36,299 nt of DNA from Chloroflexota bacterium (lineage in GTDB: Bacteria > Chloroflexota > Anaerolineae > Anaerolineales > UBA11858): the NCBI GenBank assembly GCA_030609055.1, contig JAUWCZ010000009.1:1-36299 (forward strand), read 5' to 3'. The translations under genes and the position numbers were made by a program. The notes below the pieces were generated by a model. That model saw only the letters and a program-made list of their open reading frames with translations. It was not told the DNA's origin and did no database searches. The number at the start of each line of letters is the position of its first letter. The first letter of the stretch is position 1. Below are positions 16,584 to 23,847 of this stretch, in pieces.

Positions 16584-17520
16584 TGATAATTCCCTCTGAC
16601 GCCTGCATCAGCTCCAAGTAGACATCCTCCAGCCGTCGCCTCAGCTCTCCTACAAATCGAATTTCCGCCCCTGCTTCAACGAGAGCCCGGATCAAAACCG
16701 GATTGTGGGTATCCGGATCATCAACGGCGACCACGATTTTGTTTTCAATCTGCTCAACATGATTGACAAAATCAAATTCCAGCAGAATCGGTTCAAACTC
16801 TGTTTTGGTAGCAGAAAGGTGAAATACAACCTTCCTGCCAAAGATTCTTCTTCTCAATTCTATCGGCGAATCGAGGGCGAGTAAGTGTCCGTTCAAGACC
16901 GCGACCCGGTCGCAAAGCCGGTCCGCCTCTTCCAGATTGTGGGTGCAAAGAATAATCGTTCGCCCCTTGCCTTTGAGGTCTGAAATAAATTCCCGAACCA
17001 GTCTGGCCGCTTGGGGATCAAGACTACTGGTTGGTTCATCCAGGAAAAGCACTTCTGGTTCATGCAAAAGCGCCCTGGCGATGGCCAATTTCTGGCGCAT
17101 ACCTTTAGAAAAAGTCCCCACCGGTTCATGTCGTCTATTCCAGAGGCCCAGTAGTTCCAGGTATCGTTTGATCTGTTGGGAAATTTCCTCCACTCCATAC
17201 ATCGCGCCGTAAAAAGCCAGGTTTTGCTCAGCGGTTAACCCATCATATAATCCGGGCGCTTCAGGCAGCAATCCTATTTTCCGCCGGATTTCTTGATCAT
17301 CGATTCCCACCTGATATCCGGCAATCGAAGCTTCCCCACTGGAGGGTTGGAGCAAGGCAGCCAGCAAGCGGACCGTGGTGGTTTTTCCAGCACCGTTGGG
17401 ACCTAACAAACCAAATACTTCTCCTCGGGAAATTGCCAGAGATAATCGGTCTACGGCCAGGATTTCCCCAAAGGATCGGGAAAGATTTCTGGTGTGGATA
17501 ACGGATTCCTTATTTATCAT
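16570..17520 (-). CDS. ABC transporter ATP-binding protein (316 aa)
   Basis: Energises the ABC-2 exporter. The start chosen is the ATG at 17520-17518, which overlaps the CPBP stop codon by 11 bp; the longer open frame only reads back through the end of the CPBP gene. Motifs: Walker A GPNGAGKTT at 40-48, Q-loop region near LLPEAPGLYDGLT, signature FSKGMRQKLAIARAL, Walker B VLFLDEPTSSLD and the switch histidine in LCTHNLEE. A C-terminal extension of about 90 residues (from HLLALDSPIELRRR) matches the usual accessory domain of NatA/CcmA-like ATPases. All catalytic motifs are intact. Confidence 0.93.
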   Translation of the reverse strand: MINKESVIHTRNLSRSFGEILAVDRLSLAISRGEVFGLLGPNGAGKTTTVRLLAALLQPSSGEASIAGYQVGIDDQEIRRKIGLLPEAPGLYDGLTAEQNLAFYGAMYGVEEISQQIKRYLELLGLWNRRHEPVGTFSKGMRQKLAIARALLHEPEVLFLDEPTSSLDPQAARLVREFISDLKGKGRTIILCTHNLEEADRLCDRVAVLNGHLLALDSPIELRRRIFGRKVVFHLSATKTEFEPILLEFDFVNHVEQIENKIVVAVDDPDTHNPVLIRALVEAGAEIRFVGELRRRLEDVYLELMQASEGIINGTN

Positions 17521-18523
17521 ATCTACTCTCGTCCAGTTGCTCAGATGTAATTTGTGGTTCTGGGATTTGGATTGCGTTAGGCAGAGGGCGATCCGGACCA
17601 AGTTCATTTCCCATTGTTTCACGTGAAACATTCTCAACTTCCCTGAGAGGAAATTCCTTTATCCCATAGAGAATCCCGATCACAAGGGCAAGAGCCATCC
17701 AGCCTGCTACGCTTGTAAGGGCTCCGCCCTTAGGGTACTCCACAAAAGTTAAGAAGAGCAGGGGTAGCCCTGCCACCGCATTTACTGTCCCGTGGGCAAG
17801 AGCGGGCGCCCAGGAACTTCCGGTTTTAAAATATAGCCAGCTGAAAAAAACGCCTAAGAGGACTGTAAAGACAATCATCATTCCCACGCCGAGGACTCCA
17901 TACCCCGGGTAGTTATGTCCTTGCAGAATTGCCGGGGTGTGCCAGAATCCCCAGACGACACCGCTGATGATCATGGCAGGGGCTTGACCCAGGGGCAGGA
18001 GTTTTGGAAGTAAAAATCCCCGCCAGCCTAATTCCTCTCCCAGTGCAAACAGGGTGTTAAATAGGGGTGCCAGGGTCAGTGAGGCTCCAATTTGGATCGC
18101 CAGCAGCAGCGGAAGTGAAATATTTGCAGTTTCCGGTAGCGCTTCCATCCCTTTTTGAATCAATGCAAAGGACGAGTCAAATTCACCCCAACCAAACAAC
18201 CAGGTGATCACTCCCGATCCTGCGGCTGCCAAGATCGGCACCAACCAGGCCCATAGATATACTCTCTTTTTCCCCAGTTTGTTTAATCCCAGTGTTTTGT
18301 TTATTCTTTTCCCTTCTTTCCGGGTCACTAGAATTGCCCCCAGTCCCGGCATCCACATCGCTAAACTCCAGCCTATCAGCGCTGCCAGAGAGGTGTCTTC
18401 TACTCCAATCAACCGAACCAGAACTGGTAGCAAAAACAGGATCCAGGCAGGGAGAAACGCAATGATCAGGTAGAGGAAAATTGGATTCCAATTCAAGGCT
18501 TTTATTCTTTCCGATAGCGTCAT
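17510..18523 (-). CDS. CPBP (CAAX/Abi) family intramembrane metalloprotease (337 aa)
   Basis: A multi-pass membrane protein, about eight helices. It carries the three CPBP motifs: EELGWRGF (E163, E164, R168), FWHTP (H195) and AHGTVN (H244, N248), so the glutamyl metalloprotease-type active site is intact. Members process prenylated CAAX proteins in eukaryotes and are linked to bacteriocin immunity or peptide processing in bacteria; the substrate here is unknown. After the last helix a hydrophilic tail of about 50 residues ends QLDESRYDK, matching the end of the zinc-ribbon protein three genes downstream. The start overlaps the GntR stop (ATGA), and the stop overlaps the ATPase start, so it sits firmly inside one operon. 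Confidence 0.92.
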   Translation of the reverse strand: MTLSERIKALNWNPIFLYLIIAFLPAWILFLLPVLVRLIGVEDTSLAALIGWSLAMWMPGLGAILVTRKEGKRINKTLGLNKLGKKRVYLWAWLVPILAAAGSGVITWLFGWGEFDSSFALIQKGMEALPETANISLPLLLAIQIGASLTLAPLFNTLFALGEELGWRGFLLPKLLPLGQAPAMIISGVVWGFWHTPAILQGHNYPGYGVLGVGMMIVFTVLLGVFFSWLYFKTGSSWAPALAHGTVNAVAGLPLLFLTFVEYPKGGALTSVAGWMALALVIGILYGIKEFPLREVENVSRETMGNELGPDRPLPNAIQIPEPQITSEQLDESRYDK

Positions 18524-18906
18524 TTCTTTGTTCCTTCTTGGTAAAGCTTTTCAAAACATTTTTTGATTTCCTCGGGATTAAACCCCAGGTAGGAGGCTTT
18601 CCGGATGTAAAAGCGGGTTAACTCCTCAATATCTTCCTGAGTTCTTTTTCCACTGGACTTCAGCTTTTTAGTCTCCAGGATGTAGGTTCCCCGTCCTTGC
18701 TGGGTAGTGATTACACACCCCTGATCTAGCATCCGGTAAGCCCGGGCTACTGTATTAAAATTTACACCCAATTCTACTGCCAGCTCCCGGGTAGTGGGCA
18801 GCTGATCTCCAGCTTGTAATTCTCCGCTTTCTATTAATGTCAAAACCCTGTGAGCGATTTGTTCATATAGCGGTATGCTGCTTTGGAAATCAACCTGGAT
18901 ATCCAT
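18520..18906 (-). CDS. GntR family (YtrA-type) transcriptional regulator (128 aa)
   Basis: First gene of the operon and probably its autoregulator. The winged-helix DNA-binding domain covers residues about 8-76, with the family pattern IPLYEQIAHRVLTLIESGEL, GDQLPTTRELAVELGVNFNTV and GRGTYI. Only about 50 helical residues follow, the short C-terminus typical of the YtrA subfamily, which usually controls linked ABC transporter operons. The start is the ATG at 18906-18904 with AGGAG 5 nt upstream; the longer open frame has no ribosome site and crosses the promoter. The stop shares ATGA with the CPBP gene. A candidate operator lies at 18951-18963. Confidence 0.92.
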   Translation of the reverse strand: MDIQVDFQSSIPLYEQIAHRVLTLIESGELQAGDQLPTTRELAVELGVNFNTVARAYRMLDQGCVITTQQGRGTYILETKKLKSSGKRTQEDIEELTRFYIRKASYLGFNPEEIKKCFEKLYQEGTKK

Positions 18907-18932
18907 TCGAGCTCCTGTAGTACTTAAGCAAG

Positions 18933-18963
18933 ATTGTATCATTGTATCTCGGTAAATACTACC
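18933..18963 (-). promoter_or_regulatory. Promoter and candidate GntR operator
   Basis: On the minus strand an extended -10, TGATACAAT (hexamer at 18938-18933), lies 27 bp upstream of the GntR ATG. GGTAGTATTTACC (18963-18951), an imperfect palindrome with GGTA/TACC arms, covers the expected -35 position. A repressor bound there would block the promoter. This is inference from position and symmetry. Confidence 0.45.
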
Positions 18964-19085
18964 GCATCTTTTTTCTTGCGCAAGTCCCACTTTTTTTCCT
19001 TATAGGATGTTGATAACCTAATGAAATTTGTTAAGGTTTTTGTGCTTTTCTCTTTCCAAGAAAAGTCGTTCAGGTTCTGCCTGTC

Positions 19086-19114
19086 TTGACCTGATATCTC
19101 ATTTTAGGTATACT
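19086..19114 (+). promoter_or_regulatory. Promoter of tRNA-Leu
   Basis: TTGACC (19086-19091), a 17-bp spacer and TATACT (19109-19114), with the predicted transcript start about 6 bp before the tRNA. Near-consensus sigma70-type promoter. Confidence 0.75.
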
Positions 19115-19126
19115 AGTCAACGATTA

Positions 19127-19209
19127 GCCGAAGTGGCGGAACAGGCAGACGCGCGCGACTCAAACTCGCGTTCCCTTGAGGATTGTGGGTTCGACTCCCA
19201 CCTTCGGCA
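19127..19209 (+). tRNA. tRNA-Leu (CAA)
   Basis: The acceptor arms GCCGAAG (19127-19133) and CTTCGGC (19202-19208) pair perfectly, with discriminator A at 19209. The anticodon stem CGCGA/TCGCG encloses the loop CTCAAAC, giving anticodon CAA, which reads UUG. A long variable arm (TCC..GGA) marks a class II tRNA. The T arm is GTGGG TTCGACT CCCAC. The 3' CCA is not encoded. Length is 83 nt. A promoter lies just upstream and a terminator just downstream, so it is a single-gene transcript. Confidence 0.97.
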
Positions 19210-19223
19210 CAGGAAAAAAGAAT

Positions 19224-19251
19224 CGATCCAATCTGACCTGGATCGGTTTTT
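19224..19251 (+). terminator. Rho-independent terminator after tRNA-Leu
   Basis: A 7-bp stem, CGATCCA / TGGATCG, with an 8-nt loop followed by GTTTTTG. It starts 15 bp after the tRNA end. Confidence 0.8.
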
Positions 19252-19256
19252 GTTTA

Positions 19257-19271
19257 ATTATGCGGCATAAT
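19257..19271. repeat. Perfect 15-bp palindrome, possible operator
   Basis: ATTATGC-G-GCATAAT, symmetrical around one base. It lies about 90 bp upstream of the flavoprotein ATG and just after the tRNA terminator. A looser related element, GCCT..AGGC, follows at about 19276-19292. Position and symmetry suggest a dimeric repressor site, but no regulator gene is next to it. Confidence 0.4.
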
Positions 19272-19359
19272 ATATGCCTTACACTGTTAGGCGTAATCAC
19301 ATAAATTGTTTTATACTGAGAGTGATCAATGCCGAACAGTTTGTAGAGGAGACTCCCCA

Positions 19360-19929
19360 ATGAGCAAAAAGGTCCTGATACTGAATGGCAGTCCCAGAGA
19401 AAAAGGAAACACGGCCGCTTTGGCAATTCAGCTAACAGCTGGTGCCACAGACTCTGGCGCAGAAGTTGAGAGCATCTATCTGCACGATCTGGACATTCGC
19501 CCCTGCGATGCTTGTGACTTCTGTCAAGAGGACGGAAATGGATGTGTTATTAGCGACGATATGCAAGCCTTGTATCCCAAAATGCGTGACTCTGACGTAA
19601 TCGTAATCGCCAGCCCTGTGTATTGGTTTAATCTCACCGCCCAGTCTAAGTTGTGCATAGACCGCTGGTATGCCATGGAATCCTCAGAGGATTTTGAACT
19701 AGCAGGAAAAAAACTCGCTCTCCTCATGGTGTATGGCGATACCGACCTGTACACATCTGGCGGTATTATTGTGATTTATACACTTGATAGTATCTGCCGT
19801 TATGTGGGCATGGAATTTGCTGGGATTGTTCATGGCACAGCTATGGATGTCGGCGATGCTGAGAAAGATCCCGCCTTGATGGATCAAGCCTTTCAGCTGG
19901 GCCAAAAGCTAGTTGCCCCGGTATCTTAG
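19360..19929 (+). CDS. Flavodoxin-fold (NADPH-dependent FMN reductase-like) flavoprotein with Cys motif (189 aa)
   Basis: A predicted cytoplasmic FMN-binding redox protein. The phosphate loop LNGSPREKGNTAAL lies at residues 8-21. A compact cysteine motif follows, C49, C52, C55 and C62 (CX2CX2CX6C). Iron-sulfur flavoproteins of the Isf type use such a motif to hold a 4Fe-4S cluster; other members of the family carry similar cysteines with no proven cluster. ASPVYWFNLTAQSKLCIDR is the typical second flavin-contact segment. The start is the ATG at 19360 with GAGGAG 8 nt upstream; the longer frame from 19306 has no ribosome site. It is a single gene with its own upstream region. The electron donor and acceptor are unknown. 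Confidence 0.88.
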   Translation: MSKKVLILNGSPREKGNTAALAIQLTAGATDSGAEVESIYLHDLDIRPCDACDFCQEDGNGCVISDDMQALYPKMRDSDVIVIASPVYWFNLTAQSKLCIDRWYAMESSEDFELAGKKLALLMVYGDTDLYTSGGIIVIYTLDSICRYVGMEFAGIVHGTAMDVGDAEKDPALMDQAFQLGQKLVAPVS

Positions 19930-20130
19930 TTTTATATTCTCACGTCTGTATTATTGAATAGCAAGCCGCTCTGCATTGTAGCTCTGTTCTTTATTAGGTA
20001 GGGAGCGGAGTAAAAGAATATCAAGTTCTCCTCTTTTATTTAATTAAGGGCAAAATCCTAATCAACAGCGTTTCCTTCCTGAGGGGAAGTTATAATTTTA
20101 TCAATATCGTACAATAGAAGGAGTTTTACA

Positions 20131-21387
20131 ATGCCTTCAACAAAAGACATCCTGGCCGTAATTATGGGTGGTGGTCAGGGAACGCGCCTGTTTCCTTTAA
20201 CAAAAGTCCGGGCAAAACCTGCTGTCCCGATTGCCGGAAAATACCGGTTGATTGATATCCCTATCAGCAACTGCATCAATTCAAATATTGACCGGATTGC
20301 GCTGCTAACTCAGTTTAACTCGGTCTCCCTTCACCGCCATATCACCAGGACCTATAATTTTGATCCCTTTCACCGGGGATGGGTTCAAATCTGGGCCGCA
20401 GAGCAAACGATCTTAAATGACACCTGGTATCAAGGCACTGCCGATGCCGTCCGCCAGCAGATGTTTGAAATCCATAGTACCAACTCTGAATACACGCTCA
20501 TTCTGGCTGGAGATCATCTCTACCGGATGGATTATGGACTGATGGCACAGCATCTCTGGGAAAACAAAGGAGATATATCGATTGCTCTTCAACCAGTATC
20601 CCTGCAGGATGCTTCCAGGCTGGGCATCCTGAAAAGAGCTGAGAATCAAATCATCACCGATTTTGCAGAAAAACCAAAAGACCCTAAAATCCAGAAAGCT
20701 TTCATCAGCAGAGACGATCCAGATCTTCCACTACTGGGATCGATGGGCATCTACCTCTTTAAAACAGCTGTGCTGGACGAACTGCTCCAGAAGTTTAAAG
20801 TTGATGATTTTGGAAAAGAACTCATTCCCCAGGCAATTCATTCCCATAAGGTCGTGGGGTATGATTTTGAAGGTTATTGGGAAGACATTGGTACCATACG
20901 TTCATTTTATAATGCCAACCTGAATCTGACTCAACCATCTCCACCTTTTAACTTCTATGATGTTAACCATCCCATCTATACCCACGCCAGATTCTTGCCC
21001 GGATCTATTGTTGCCGGAGCAAAGCTGGAAGATGTTTCCCTCTCAGATGGCTGCGTTATAGGACGCGCTGAGATCACTTGCTCTGTGATCGGTCTTCGCA
21101 GCCAGATCCAGAACGGATCGTTTATAAAAGATACAGTCATGATGGGAGCGGATTATTATGAAGAAAACAACGCCAAAACCAAGGAGGTCCCAATTGGGAT
21201 TGGCACCAACAGTAAAATTGAAGGCGCTATCATAGATAAAAACGCCAGGATCGGAAGAAATGTGACCATTGATCCCTTCCCCCCCGGAACTGAAGAGGAC
21301 CATCGGGACTGGTCCATCCGGGATGGAATTGTGGTCATTCCCAAAAGCACCTTAATCCCGGACGGTACAGTAATTTCCCCTTCCTGA
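20131..21387 (+). CDS. glgC: Glucose-1-phosphate adenylyltransferase
   Basis: Makes ADP-glucose from glucose 1-phosphate and ATP, the committed step of bacterial glycogen synthesis. The N-terminal nucleotidyltransferase domain has GGGQGTRLFPLTKVRAKPAV (from residue 13), IDIPISNCINS, WYQGTADAVRQ, LAGDHLYRMDY and a catalytic-region YWEDIGTIRSFYNANLNL. The C-terminal part is a left-handed beta-helix of hexapeptide type (CVIGRAEITCSVIG, IIDKNARIGRNV). The length of 418 aa is normal. The ATG has GAAGGAG about 8 nt upstream and a TACAAT -10-like box at 20110-20115. No other glycogen gene is adjacent. It ends at the 516-bp DnaA-box region. Confidence 0.96.
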   Translation: MPSTKDILAVIMGGGQGTRLFPLTKVRAKPAVPIAGKYRLIDIPISNCINSNIDRIALLTQFNSVSLHRHITRTYNFDPFHRGWVQIWAAEQTILNDTWYQGTADAVRQQMFEIHSTNSEYTLILAGDHLYRMDYGLMAQHLWENKGDISIALQPVSLQDASRLGILKRAENQIITDFAEKPKDPKIQKAFISRDDPDLPLLGSMGIYLFKTAVLDELLQKFKVDDFGKELIPQAIHSHKVVGYDFEGYWEDIGTIRSFYNANLNLTQPSPPFNFYDVNHPIYTHARFLPGSIVAGAKLEDVSLSDGCVIGRAEITCSVIGLRSQIQNGSFIKDTVMMGADYYEENNAKTKEVPIGIGTNSKIEGAIIDKNARIGRNVTIDPFPPGTEEDHRDWSIRDGIVVIPKSTLIPDGTVISPS

Positions 21388-21903
21388 GAATACCTTGGAC
21401 AGCGAAATTCCCGAATTTTTGACGCCAAAGATCATTTAAGTAAGGGGAAATAAATACCTATTCTCCCTCTCAGAGAACTCTTTTTCTGTGGATAACCCCA
21501 TGTTAATTGTGGATAACCACCCCTCGTTGGGGATAACTGTCACCTATTTTGGGTCAATTAAGGGGATTTCTTTCCCCAAACTTGCTTGCTATCCACAGGG
21601 GCGCACCAAAATATATCCTATTTTTCAATTTCTATCTATCTTAGCGGTTTTTTCCACCTTTTATACCCACTGTGCTGTGGACAAAAATTCTCCCATTATT
21701 AATATATATACCCCTCTATAAAGGGTCGTTTCCCCTCTCTTGCCCAAAATATGGGGGTTCTTACCTTTCATTACCTTTCCAGAAAATCACTATCCACATA
21801 TCCACATCCCCTACTATTATTACTATATAAAGACTTATTAATATATCGGGGGATAATTTATATACACCCCATCTAAATCAACAAATATTCATTTTATAAT
21901 TCT
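21388..21903. other. DnaA-box-rich AT-rich region, candidate replication origin
   Basis: A 516-bp gene-free gap between the convergent 3' ends of glgC and the enoyl-CoA hydratase gene, so it should need no promoter. It holds two perfect DnaA boxes in TGTGGATAA orientation (21487-21495, 21508-21516) and a one-mismatch box at 21528-21536; these three are spaced 20-21 bp, about two helical turns. Further one-mismatch boxes lie at 21589-21597 (CTATCCACA), 21676-21684 (TGTGGACAA), 21790-21798 (CTATCCACA) and 21798-21806 (ATATCCACA). AT-rich tracts at about 21697-21722 and 21811-21900 could be the unwinding element. dnaA, dnaN and gyrB are not in the window. Alternatives are a DnaA-titration locus or a past origin. 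No promoter or credible ORF is seen here. Confidence 0.6.
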
Positions 21904-22680
21904 TCAGGAGCCTTTCCAGGTAGGGGTTCTTTTTTCCAGGAAAGCTTTCATACCTTCTTTCTGATCTTGCGTTGAAAACAAATTATAAAATGTGTTGCGT
22001 TCTTCTTTTAGGCCTGCAGTTAAATGAACCTCATGGGACTGATTAACCATCTCCTTAGCGGCTTTCACAGCCAGAGGAGCACGATCGGCAATTTCCTGTG
22101 CCAGGGTGAGTGCTTTTGTGAGATAGTCTTCGATAGGATAGACATGGTTGATGAGGTTAAATGACAACGCTTCCATTGCTGATATGGTCCTATTGTTAAG
22201 AATCATTTCCATAGCGATGATTTTTCCTACTGTATGGGTTAGACGTTGCGTAGCTCCTGCACCAGGAATGACTCCCAAGGTTATTTCAGGCTGTCCAAAA
22301 ACAGCGCTTTCAGAAGCAATGATTAAATCACAGGACATTGCTAATTCGTGGCCACCTCCCAGGCAGTAACCGGAAACTGCGGCAATGACTGGTTTTTTGA
22401 TATTGCGAATAAGGTCAAAAGCTGGGATAAATGGACTCTGTCTCATCTCTTCCGGGGAAGCGTCAACCATATTTGTGATATCCGCCCCGGCCGCAAAGGC
22501 TTTCTCATTTCCTGTGATAACCATGGCACCGATTTCAACCTGAGAGTCGAATTCAGCTAAGGCGTCCATCAACTCCGTAAGGAGCACTGGATTTAAAGCG
22601 TTAAATGATTTTGGTCTGTTAAATGTCACGAGACCAACCTTGCCCTTTCTCTCAGTAAGGATAGTTTGGTATTCTTTCAT
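21904..22680 (-). CDS. Enoyl-CoA hydratase / crotonase family (258 aa)
   Basis: Hydrates a 2-enoyl-CoA in fatty-acid or butyrate-type metabolism. The length is standard. The oxyanion-hole segments AFAAGADITNM (residues 61-71) and GYCLGGGHELAMSCD (104-118) are present, with both catalytic glutamates, E112 in GGHEL and E132 in QPEITLGVIPGAGATQRL. The C-terminus FLEKRTPTWKGS matches typical short-chain hydratases. The exact acyl chain cannot be told. The gene is third in a minus-strand run, 30 bp after the M23 peptidase, with GGAGGAGA about 7 nt before the ATG. No acyl-CoA dehydrogenase or thiolase gene is nearby. Confidence 0.93.
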   Translation of the reverse strand: MKEYQTILTERKGKVGLVTFNRPKSFNALNPVLLTELMDALAEFDSQVEIGAMVITGNEKAFAAGADITNMVDASPEEMRQSPFIPAFDLIRNIKKPVIAAVSGYCLGGGHELAMSCDLIIASESAVFGQPEITLGVIPGAGATQRLTHTVGKIIAMEMILNNRTISAMEALSFNLINHVYPIEDYLTKALTLAQEIADRAPLAVKAAKEMVNQSHEVHLTAGLKEERNTFYNLFSTQDQKEGMKAFLEKRTPTWKGS

Positions 22681-22710
22681 TAGATGGGTCTCCTCCTTGA
22701 GGTAATATTC

Positions 22711-23451
22711 TTACGGTGGGGGTAATTGATTTTGGCAAACCGGGATTATCCCTTGGTTAATTTTACCGTTTAATGGCAAATCAAAATAAGAGGAAGGATC
22801 CAATGTGTTTTGGATACTTAATTCATTTAAAAAACTACCGCTACCATCATCCAGAACAATTGAAAAATGGAGATGTACTCCCACTGGATTTCCGATGGAT
22901 CCTGAATAATTTCCCTGGTATCCGATTAATGTTCCCTCTTCTATAAAATAATTTGCTGTTCCAGGAGGGAAATCGGGAATGATATAGGAGTTACCATCGG
23001 AATCAGCGAGGTGGGTGTAATAGATCCATATTTGACGATCTGGTTGGAGAGGATCATGTGGAATGCGGATGATCAGGGAGGATTTCCAGTCTGAAAGGCG
23101 GGTTAAGTATCCATCTGAAGCGGCGTAGACTGGGGTTTCTCCTGAGGATGATTTTGAGAAAATATCAATGCCCTGGTGGTGGTGACAAGGACGGAAAGAA
23201 TCATCCCATAAAAAGCCAATATACCCTTCGGTGGGAAAGAGGAATGGTGTGGATGAGTTGCAGCGGGTGAGTGCAGCTACTGACCAATCTTGGAATTTTT
23301 GAGGATTTCGGATCCAGGAAATGACCCGTCTGGTCCGTGGAGAAGTGCCTTTTATCATCTGGTAAGCTACGAACCCTGCAGAGACGATAATGATGATCAC
23401 CACTGGGATCAAGATCCATTTAGTAATGGATTTAGTCGCAGTAGATTTCAT
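22711..23451 (-). CDS. Membrane-anchored M23 family metallopeptidase (246 aa)
   Basis: A LytM-type peptidase or peptidase-like protein outside the membrane, acting on peptidoglycan cross-bridges or regulating amidases. One membrane helix lies at residues 11-31. The M23 zinc motifs are HHQGID (H92, D96) and HLHF (H193, H195), with a third histidine region YYTHLAD (H147), so the active site looks complete. The conserved GYQGNYSGSIGNPVGVHLHF stretch has the usual G-TG-S-TGPHLHF layout. Insertions such as HDPLQPDRQIW sit between strands. The ATG shares 4 bp (ATGA) with the stop of the upstream EthD-like gene, so translation is coupled. No coiled coil as in EnvC/NlpD is present. Confidence 0.9.
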   Translation of the reverse strand: MKSTATKSITKWILIPVVIIIIVSAGFVAYQMIKGTSPRTRRVISWIRNPQKFQDWSVAALTRCNSSTPFLFPTEGYIGFLWDDSFRPCHHHQGIDIFSKSSSGETPVYAASDGYLTRLSDWKSSLIIRIPHDPLQPDRQIWIYYTHLADSDGNSYIIPDFPPGTANYFIEEGTLIGYQGNYSGSIGNPVGVHLHFSIVLDDGSGSFLNELSIQNTLDPSSYFDLPLNGKINQGIIPVCQNQLPPP

Positions 23452-23795
23452 AAATCGTTTTCCGGGGAGGTGAATGACTGAATATGATTCAGGAAATCTT
23501 CCTGATATCTTGCAGTCAGCAGGATTACTTTTCCATCTGTCAGGTCATGAATCAATCGTCCAGCTCTTTCACCGGGAGTGGAGACCAAAGCCTTCTCAAG
23601 AGCCTCTTGATCTGGGAATGTAAAGGTGTAAATTCGGCTGATGAATTCAGATCCATAGATTAACTGATCGACTCGGGAAACAGATTCTTTAATTAACCCC
23701 GGCATTTGTTCCGCAACCTTTAGAAATGAAGGCCACGTTTCATCAAACTCTTCCAGATTCACACTGGTTGGCAGTAGCAGAACTAATTGGTACAT
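23448..23795 (-). CDS. Small dimeric alpha/beta-barrel (EthD-like) protein (115 aa)
   Basis: Resembles the EthD and related ferredoxin-like-fold families: MYQLVLLLPTSVNLEEFDETW opens with a beta strand, a helix follows, and VDQLIYGSEFISRIYTFTFPDQEALEKAL has the typical strand and 'F-d-qeAl-kal' pattern that closes one repeat. No catalytic residue is diagnostic, and the function is unknown. The stop overlaps the M23 peptidase start (ATGA). The 52-bp gap to the upstream diguanylate cyclase gene allows a shared transcript. The family call is moderate, as it rests on pattern rather than on a unique motif. Confidence 0.65.
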   Translation of the reverse strand: MYQLVLLLPTSVNLEEFDETWPSFLKVAEQMPGLIKESVSRVDQLIYGSEFISRIYTFTFPDQEALEKALVSTPGERAGRLIHDLTDGKVILLTARYQEDFLNHIQSFTSPENDL

Positions 23796-23847
23796 CAGGT
23801 TTTAATATGTGATGGCAGCTGGAGGATGAAGTATATACCAATCTTCA

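Noticed and set aside
15044-17536. LDESRY tails as a duplicated DNA segment
   Set aside because: The two coding stretches use different codons and flanks, so a direct DNA repeat does not explain them.
17521-17637. 39-residue extension of the ABC ATPase
   Set aside because: It is the CPBP C-terminus read in another frame; the ABC fold starts at MINKESVIHTRNLS.
21488-21721. 77-aa open frame in the DnaA-box region
   Set aside because: Its GTG start lies within a perfect DnaA box, there is no ribosome site, and the protein has no recognisable pattern. The region is non-coding in character.
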